Source: Agathobacter sp. (GTDB lineage: Bacteria > Bacillota > Clostridia > Lachnospirales > Lachnospiraceae). From it: 59,485 nt of DNA. This document shows positions 55,181 through 59,485 of the stretch, in pieces (positions within the stretch are counted from its first letter, which is position 1; each line of letters starts with the position of its first letter). Location: positions 1-59,485 of the forward strand of contig JALEKN010000023.1 in assembly GCA_022769125.1 (NCBI GenBank). The letters are read 5' to 3'. Below the pieces are notes generated by a model that saw nothing but the letters and a program-made list of their open reading frames with translations, had not been told where the DNA came from and made no database searches. The translations under genes and the position numbers were made by a program.

Positions 55181-55859
55181 CCTTTGATGCTTCCTGTTCC
55201 TGATATTTTGTCAAATGTCGAAGCAATATCCTAAGCCGCTTTTTCTCATTGAAAAAAGCTGCTATCCTTGACTTATGTTCCGCCGGCTTTTCCGTCCCCA
55301 TCGCATACCACAGCTTTGCAAAAATCTTGTCTCTGTAATCCAGGAAAAAATATTCCTGTTCCGGGCTCGGAAGCAGGCTGACAACAACATCCGGTGTCTT
55401 GATATTTATTTCATTGATGACGTTATCCAGCTCACCGGTACACTGTTCAAGTATCTCCACATCCACAATATTCATTCTCGGAAAACGCTCTAAGATCAGT
55501 GACTGCATGGAAAGCGTTGCGTCCTGCGTCTCTCCTAAGAGGCACACTGACAGATGGTTGCGCTCCACACGCTTCATAAGCTCATAAAAAAAAGTGCCAT
55601 CCGCAATCTCATGCTGCCGCTGCATCGTACAATAGTCCACAGCCCTTAGGATATTCTCCTCTGCAATGATCGTATGATTCAGCCGTTGTACAGCCTCCTT
55701 TACCCGCTCATCCGTCTCTGCGCGCAGGATGGTATCCATGTTAATCTCCGCGATCGAAAAAAAACTCTGTTCGGACATTGCCCGTTCCAACAGCATAATG
55801 GATTCTCTCACGGTACAATTATCTAATTGTAACCCCGCAATATCAATCTTTTTATTCAT
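55173..55859 (-). CDS. Degenerate WecG/TagA-like protein
   Basis: A 228-residue protein that aligns in order with the GT26 enzyme at 8637-9362 but lacks its key motifs. IDIAGLQLDNCTVRE matches the start; the DG active-site region is EENILRAVDY; VCLLGETQDATLSMQSLIL matches the FYGDTPET block; and VSLLPSPEQE replaces GLGAPKQE, keeping Q-E but not the glycines. Loss of the catalytic Asp region suggests a non-catalytic or altered-function descendant. It has its own promoter (55923-55951) and is coupled to a YitT protein, an unusual partner. The call rests on pattern alignment by eye. Confidence 0.65.
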   Translation of the reverse strand: MNKKIDIAGLQLDNCTVRESIMLLERAMSEQSFFSIAEINMDTILRAETDERVKEAVQRLNHTIIAEENILRAVDYCTMQRQHEIADGTFFYELMKRVERNHLSVCLLGETQDATLSMQSLILERFPRMNIVDVEILEQCTGELDNVINEINIKTPDVVVSLLPSPEQEYFFLDYRDKIFAKLWYAMGTEKPAEHKSRIAAFFNEKKRLRILLRHLTKYQEQEASKDE

Positions 55860-55922
55860 AAACCCTCAATGTATTCTAGTTGATAAAATCGCCTACACCA
55901 CTTACAGAATGCAAGCTTCATA

Positions 55923-55951
55923 AGTATATCAAACACTTTTGGATTTGGCAA
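55923..55951 (-). promoter_or_regulatory. Promoter of the WecG-like/YitT unit
   Basis: Minus-strand TTGCCA, 17-nt spacer, TATACT, with a leader of about 60 nt before ATG 55859. Both hexamers match sigma-A consensus at five of six positions. Confidence 0.7.
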
Positions 55952-56076
55952 CATACATCATTTTGGGTATTTTGTCCCAAATTGTCATACTATTTTCGAC
56001 ATCATTTACCATTTTTTTACTTTTGAATTGTCAATGCGTTTTGGAATTTATTTGGAAAAATGTCAAACTTTATCAT

Positions 56077-56208
56077 ATATTCACAAAACGCACGTTCTGT
56101 TTTGTGCCGTTTTCAAGAGGAAAATCCACCTTTTTTTCCGTGGATAACGTGAATAACTTCGTGTATAACTCGTTTTTATTGTATTTACGGCATTTTCATT
56201 GTGGATAA
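56077..56208. other. Cluster of DnaA-box-like 9-mers
   Basis: Matches to TTATNCACA or its complement TGTGNATAA: TGTGGATAA at 56200-56208 (perfect), CGTGGATAA at 56139-56147, CGTGAATAA at 56148-56156, CGTGTATAA at 56160-56168 (one mismatch each), and ATATTCACA at 56077-56085 in the opposite sense (one mismatch). Two are back to back. The clustering in an AT-rich gap is the reason to list it; no dnaA or dnaN gene is near, so this is not claimed as the chromosomal origin. Confidence 0.5.
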
Positions 56209-56386
56209 CTTTTTAAAAGAATCTCGTATTAACTATCTACCGTTCTATTGCAATTTTAAAATTTTGTGCAACTTGTATACGAGTTACTTTTTTGGAAAAT
56301 TTGTCGATGAATTCTTCCTGCATATCCGCCAAGCCAAGAATTATCTTTTATTTTATTTGGAAAGAATTTTCCTAAATAAAGTAAAA

Positions 56387-56410
56387 ACGCCAGCCACTCA
56401 GGGCTGACGT
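56387..56410 (-). terminator. Intrinsic terminator after the SH3-NlpC/P60 gene
   Basis: A 9-bp stem with one G-U pair (56387-56395 and 56402-56410, 6-nt loop) followed on the minus strand by TTTTTAC. It is 14 nt after the stop of the gene ending at 56425. Confidence 0.87.
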
Positions 56411-56424
56411 CTTTTGTGCTCTAA

Positions 56425-57720
56425 TTATAAAATTCTACGAACTGCTAAAATTCTCTTGTAATTGACATCATTGCCAATCTTGATACCTGTCTTCTTGGTG
56501 CTTGCATGAACGATCTTTCCACCACCGATGTAGATAGCTGCATGACCACTATAGCAAACAATGTCGCCCGGCTGCATATCTGACTTGTCAACCGCAGACC
56601 CAACCTTGCGGAGCGATCTTGAGCTGTGAGGAAGACTGATTCCAAATTCCTTATATACTGCCATTACAAATCCGGAACAATCCGCGCCCTTTGTGAGGCT
56701 TGTCCCACCATATTTGTAAGGATTGCCAACAAACTGTACTGCGAAATCGACAACATCCTGTCCTGACGAACCACTCGGAGAAGAGTAACTCTGTGCTCCG
56801 GTTCCCTTCTTCTTAGAAGAGCTTGATGACTTGCTTGTCGCAGCTGCAGCGGCGGCCGCTGCCTCTTTACGCTCACGCTCTTCCTGTGCAAGTCTTGCAG
56901 CTTCTTCTTCCTTGGACTCTGCATAAGTGTATTCAGTAGAAAGCGTTACATAATCTGTGGAAACATAACCGGTACCTTCTTCAACCGATACGCCAATCCA
57001 TCCATCTACAGACTCATCCGTTACGGTAAGGTCCTCATCTCTTGGAATCACGGTCAGGATCTTGGAATCCGTATTCGGCTGCTCTCTGAGTCGAAGTGCA
57101 TCTGTGTTGACAGTTGCAACGCGGCGGCTCACACTATTGATAAGAGCAAGATCTCCAACAACAAGGTACTCTGCCTTTGCATATCCGGTAACGGAGCCCG
57201 AAGTGATCAGATACCATCCGTTCTCCTCGCCAAGCACGGTAGCAACACCTTCATTGTAAAGCTTGCCAAGTACTTCTGCGTCCTCATTAGCCTCCGCACG
57301 GATGTTTAAGCTGTTGGTCACCTGTGCAACTGCAATCTGCGGACTATCAGCAACAGTCTCCTCCGGCTCTACATAATCCAATGCAACCGGGTCAAGGCTG
57401 TTCTCACTTACGCTGTCTTCACTCAAAGCAGAAACCTCTGCTGCTTCTTCTCCTTCATATTCACTTGCTACAACCGGTGTATCATTCTCAATGATCTCCG
57501 GCTGGGCTTTTGCTAAAATAACAGCCTTCTCGGTGTCGGACATGCACTGGGAAAGTGCAAGTGAAACACCTGCCGTAGGCATAGCCCCTGCAACAAGTAT
57601 ATTCGATGTATATCCTGTAACTCCGGCATTCACGGTTGCTGCAACCGAAACAGATGCAGATTCCAATGTCATCGCCCCAACCAATGCACATGCCGCAAGT
57701 CTTAATGCGTATTTGTTCAT
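56425..57720 (-). CDS. Secreted SH3 (x2) - NlpC/P60 cell-wall hydrolase
   Basis: A 431-residue exported protein. Signal peptide about residues 1-28 (LAACALVGAMTLESASVSVAA). After a spacer, two bacterial SH3 domains: about 135-185 (NSLNIRAEANEDAEVLGKLY) and about 205-255 (DALRLREQPNTDSKILTVIP). Then a charged helix (ESKEEEAARLAQEERERKEA), a Ser/Lys linker, and the NlpC/P60 domain from about 320: catalytic Cys in GADCSGFVM, His in GHAAIYIGG and a third polar residue in VHASTKK. It cuts peptide bonds in peptidoglycan. Single-gene unit with a consensus promoter (57766-57794) and terminator. GGGAGG ribosome site. Likely highly expressed. Confidence 0.93.
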   Translation of the reverse strand: MNKYALRLAACALVGAMTLESASVSVAATVNAGVTGYTSNILVAGAMPTAGVSLALSQCMSDTEKAVILAKAQPEIIENDTPVVASEYEGEEAAEVSALSEDSVSENSLDPVALDYVEPEETVADSPQIAVAQVTNSLNIRAEANEDAEVLGKLYNEGVATVLGEENGWYLITSGSVTGYAKAEYLVVGDLALINSVSRRVATVNTDALRLREQPNTDSKILTVIPRDEDLTVTDESVDGWIGVSVEEGTGYVSTDYVTLSTEYTYAESKEEEAARLAQEERERKEAAAAAAAATSKSSSSSKKKGTGAQSYSSPSGSSGQDVVDFAVQFVGNPYKYGGTSLTKGADCSGFVMAVYKEFGISLPHSSRSLRKVGSAVDKSDMQPGDIVCYSGHAAIYIGGGKIVHASTKKTGIKIGNDVNYKRILAVRRIL

Positions 57721-57765
57721 TGCTTCCTCCCAATAGGATTATCATTTATTACAAATCTGTTACAA

Positions 57766-57794
57766 ATTATAACAAAGGATTACGTACCTGTCAA
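57766..57794 (-). promoter_or_regulatory. Strong consensus promoter of the SH3-NlpC/P60 gene
   Basis: Minus-strand TTGACA, 17-nt spacer, TATAAT: a perfect sigma-A promoter. The expected start leaves a leader of only about 40 nt, too short for a ydaO-type c-di-AMP riboswitch, which often precedes such genes. Confidence 0.9.
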
Positions 57795-57876
57795 CACATC
57801 CGCATAGATTTCCATCAATTTATCCTCTGTTTTTTCATATACTGTATCAGTTTTTCGTTATATTGCCGGAAACTTC

Positions 57877-57905
57877 TTGATTTTTCCGGTTACGCATGTC
57901 ATAAT
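57877..57905 (+). promoter_or_regulatory. Probable promoter of the YjfB-like gene
   Basis: TTGATT, 17-nt spacer, CATAAT on the plus strand, about 57 nt before ATG 57962. A CCGATAG nearby (about 57913-57920) recalls the sigma-D motility -10 element, but I see no matching TAAA -35 at the right distance. Confidence 0.5.
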
Positions 57906-57961
57906 GAAGCCATCCGATAGATGTTAATTGTTTTGTACCTAAGTGATAAGGAGTGCATCCT

Positions 57962-58159
57962 ATGGATCTTATGAATGTTAATTCCGCGCTCAGCGCCGCA
58001 CAATCATATTCTTCATCCAACAGCATCAGCAGTGCCGTCAGCGTCAAGATGCTCGACAAAGCTCTGGATATGAATGAATCTTTAAATGACAACATGATCA
58101 AGATGATGGAGAATTCCGTTACCCCATATCTCGGCGGTAATTTTGATATGTCTGTCTAA
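57962..58159 (+). CDS. Small YjfB-like putative motility protein
   Basis: A 65-residue protein from ATG 57962, chosen because AAGGAG lies 8 nt upstream; a GTG at 57953 would overlap that site. Sequence MDLMNVNSALSAAQSYSSSN, a Ser-rich part, then KMLDKALDMNESLNDNMIKM, fits the short YjfB-type proteins found with flagellar or secreted-protein genes. No signal peptide. It stands alone between the NlpC/P60 gene (divergent) and RidA (convergent), ending at a strong terminator. Confidence 0.72.
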   Translation: MDLMNVNSALSAAQSYSSSNSISSAVSVKMLDKALDMNESLNDNMIKMMENSVTPYLGGNFDMSV

Positions 58160-58163
58160 ATTG

Positions 58164-58195
58164 AAAGCTCTGATACTTTTCTGTATCAGAGCTTT
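58164..58195. terminator. Bidirectional intrinsic terminator
   Basis: Perfect 13-bp stem (58164-58176 and 58183-58195, 6-nt loop) flanked by TTTTCTTTTCTC on the plus strand. It sits between the converging YjfB-like gene and ridA (ends 58209). Confidence 0.9.
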
Positions 58196-58208
58196 TCTTT
58201 TCTCTTTT

Positions 58209-58589
58209 TTATGCTTCCTTGATTGCGATTGCTTCAATCTCGAGCATGACATCCTTCGGAAGTCTTGCCACCTCCACGCAGCTTCTGGAAGGGAATGCTC
58301 CGTTAAAAAATGTTGCATACACTTCGTTGATTGCTGCAAAATCATTCATCTCTTTGATGAATACCGTGGTCTTAACTACGGAATCCATACTGCTGCCCGC
58401 TGCCTCAAGTAAATGGGAAAGATTGGTGAGTGCCTGCTTTGCCTGTGCCGCAGAGCCTTCCGGGATCTCTCCTGTTGCCGGAACAACCGGGATAATACCG
58501 GATGTATACACCATTCCATTCACTTCGATTGCCTGTGAATACGGTCCGATCGCTGCCGGTGCCTGATCTGTGCTGATTACGTTTTTCAT
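58209..58589 (-). CDS. ridA: RidA family reactive imine deaminase
   Basis: A 126-residue protein with the RidA pattern: APAAIGPYSQAIEVNG, VYTSGIIPV, VVKTTVFIKEMNDFAAINEVYATFF (split at its middle), and PSRSCVEVARLPKDVMLEIEAIA with the active Arg. It hydrolyses reactive enamine/imine intermediates from PLP enzymes. It lies 20 nt after the CvfB-like gene. GGAGG ribosome site. Confidence 0.95.
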   Translation of the reverse strand: MKNVISTDQAPAAIGPYSQAIEVNGMVYTSGIIPVVPATGEIPEGSAAQAKQALTNLSHLLEAAGSSMDSVVKTTVFIKEMNDFAAINEVYATFFNGAFPSRSCVEVARLPKDVMLEIEAIAIKEA

Positions 58590-58609
58590 ACATTTACCTC
58601 CATATATTA

Positions 58610-59446
58610 TTAGATTTTTCGTATTTTGCCCTCATTCAGGGAAATCATTCTTTCCTTATATAGGTGACCAACCGCACGCTTAAATGCATTCTTGCTAAGT
58701 CCGGTTTCTCTTGCGATAACCTCCGGGCTTGCTTTCTCGGAAAACGGAAGTACGCCGCCATAGGAATCCAAAAGTTCTAAAATCTTGTTTGAATCGGCAT
58801 CCATCTGGATATACGCCTTCTCCCGGAGCGTAAGATCGAGCTTGCCATCCTCCTTGACGTCAGTTACCTTCGCTTCAATTTCATCCCCGACCTTTAAGAA
58901 GCTGTGATCCTCGAATCTTGGTATCCTTGCCGAATACTTGTCATCCACAGCAACAAACGTTCCAAAATTGTCGCTGAACTCGTATACTCTTCCGGTGACC
59001 GTATCGCCTTTCTTGTATGGGGAATCCTTTTCCAACAAATGATAAATGCCCTTCATGCTGGCGCAAAGCCTGCTGCTCTTATCGATATACAGCGTAACCA
59101 GGATCTCATCCTCCGGTGACACCCTTGCCACCATCTCTTTATATGGAAGAAACAGATCCTTCTCTAAGCCCCAGTCAAGGAAAGCGCCGATCTTTCCAAC
59201 TTCCTTCACGCGAAGCAGCGCATACTGTCCAAGCGTGAGCTTCGGGTGATTGGTCGTGGCGATCAGTCGGTCTTTGGAGTCCTTATACAAGAATACCTCC
59301 AATTCATCATAAAGCTGTGTTCCTTCCGGAACCTGTTTTGCCGGGAGCAGTACCTTATCCTCTGAATCCTTCCGCTCGGCAAGGTAGATGCCAAACTCTA
59401 CTTTCTTGATACAGATCAGCGTCTGAAATTCACCTAACTTCATCAT
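58610..59446 (-). CDS. cvfB: S1 RNA-binding protein (CvfB/YitL-like)
   Basis: A 278-residue protein of the CvfB family, with three S1-type beta barrels (LGQYALLRVKEVGKIGAFLD, then GDTVTGRVYEFSDNFGTFV, then the GDEIEAKVTDVKEDGKLDLT region) and a C-terminal winged-helix part (EVIARETGLSKNAFKRAVGHL). CvfB in Staphylococcus binds RNA and affects virulence gene expression; YitL is its Bacillus homologue. The start is ATG 59446 after AGAGG with 7-nt spacing; the next codon is also ATG. ridA follows 20 nt downstream. The 39 bases to the window end hold no further gene. Confidence 0.9.
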   Translation of the reverse strand: MMKLGEFQTLICIKKVEFGIYLAERKDSEDKVLLPAKQVPEGTQLYDELEVFLYKDSKDRLIATTNHPKLTLGQYALLRVKEVGKIGAFLDWGLEKDLFLPYKEMVARVSPEDEILVTLYIDKSSRLCASMKGIYHLLEKDSPYKKGDTVTGRVYEFSDNFGTFVAVDDKYSARIPRFEDHSFLKVGDEIEAKVTDVKEDGKLDLTLREKAYIQMDADSNKILELLDSYGGVLPFSEKASPEVIARETGLSKNAFKRAVGHLYKERMISLNEGKIRKI

Positions 59447-59485
59447 AATTATACCTCTCGTCTGTCCGTTCTGATTAATAAATAG

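Larger units (their letters stand above)
55860..56424. other. AT-rich intergenic region, no gene seen
   Basis: A 565-base stretch very rich in A and T. It holds the promoter at 55923-55951, repeated short motifs such as TTTGGAAA and AATTGTCA, clustered DnaA-box-like 9-mers (56077-56208) and the terminator at 56387-56410. Open frames in it (for example 56201-56407 on the plus strand) have no convincing ribosome site or codon pattern. Confidence 0.7.

Noticed and set aside
56201..56407. Small plus-strand open frame of about 68 codons in the AT-rich gap
   Set aside because: Phe/Leu/Tyr-rich sequence expected by chance from AT-rich DNA, no ribosome site, and it runs into the terminator of the facing gene.
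55860..56424. Chromosomal replication origin
   Set aside because: DnaA-box-like sites are present, but no dnaA, dnaN, rpmH or rnpA neighbours and no obvious unwinding repeats were found; kept only as a box cluster.
57721..57961. c-di-AMP (ydaO-type) riboswitch before the SH3-NlpC/P60 gene
   Set aside because: The consensus promoter at 57766-57794 leaves a leader of about 40 nt, too short for that riboswitch, and no matching fold is visible.

Overview
The window reads as chromosomal DNA of a low-to-moderate GC Gram-positive Clostridia, most likely a flagellated Lachnospiraceae (Roseburia / Agathobacter type). This rests on AGGAGG-type ribosome sites, sigma-A promoters, DnaA-independent housekeeping pairs typical of Clostridia (hom-pheB, ftsEX-S41 peptidase, cdaA-cdaR), and motility-linked small genes (comFC-yvyF, a YjfB-like protein). 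The genus is inference. No tRNA, rRNA, insertion sequence, prophage or CRISPR array was seen. Almost all genes are on the minus strand, so operons read from high to low coordinates.

Region 1 (1-12002, minus) is a compact Wzx/Wzy-type exopolysaccharide operon: promoter at 12041-12069, then a secreted NlpC/P60 protein, a Wzy-like polymerase, a WecG/TagA glycosyltransferase, a GT2, the priming phosphoglycosyltransferase, three GT4 enzymes, a GT11 fucosyltransferase-like enzyme, the Wzx flippase and a partial unknown gene. Region 2 (12124-20869) interleaves two paralogous plus-strand GT2 genes, each with its own near-identical promoter and hairpin terminator, with two large secreted right-handed beta-helix proteins and an acyltransferase on the minus strand.

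Region 3 (20889-35874, minus) is a teichoic-acid-like or phospho-glycan locus: GDPD-like protein, a 1533-residue protein with two CDP-glycerol glycerophosphotransferase domains, two LicD proteins, an extended SDR, an IspD/TarI-like cytidylyltransferase, TagH, TagD and TagG, a GT2, a second priming sugar transferase and a secreted amidase. TagD would supply CDP-glycerol to the polymerase; TagGH would export the product; the IspD-like/SDR/LicD set suggests a second CDP-activated substituent. An internal promoter precedes tagG.

Region 4 (35884-54143, minus) is mostly core metabolism and envelope control: leuA, HPr, cdaR-cdaA with two membrane proteins, yvyF-comF, glpK, hom-pheB, an SPFH protein with three zinc ribbons and a Tim44-like partner, prfB with its programmed +1 frameshift, VanZ-like protein, S41 protease, ftsX-ftsE and a CdaR-type regulator. 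Region 5 (54299-59446) holds a YitT protein with a degenerate WecG-like partner, a 565-base AT-rich gap carrying clustered DnaA-box-like 9-mers, an SH3-NlpC/P60 wall hydrolase with a consensus promoter, a small YjfB-like gene, RidA and a CvfB-like S1 protein. The most interesting parts for follow-up are the duplicated GT2 / beta-helix module, the 1533-residue polymerase with its CDP-alditol neighbours, and the DnaA-box cluster.
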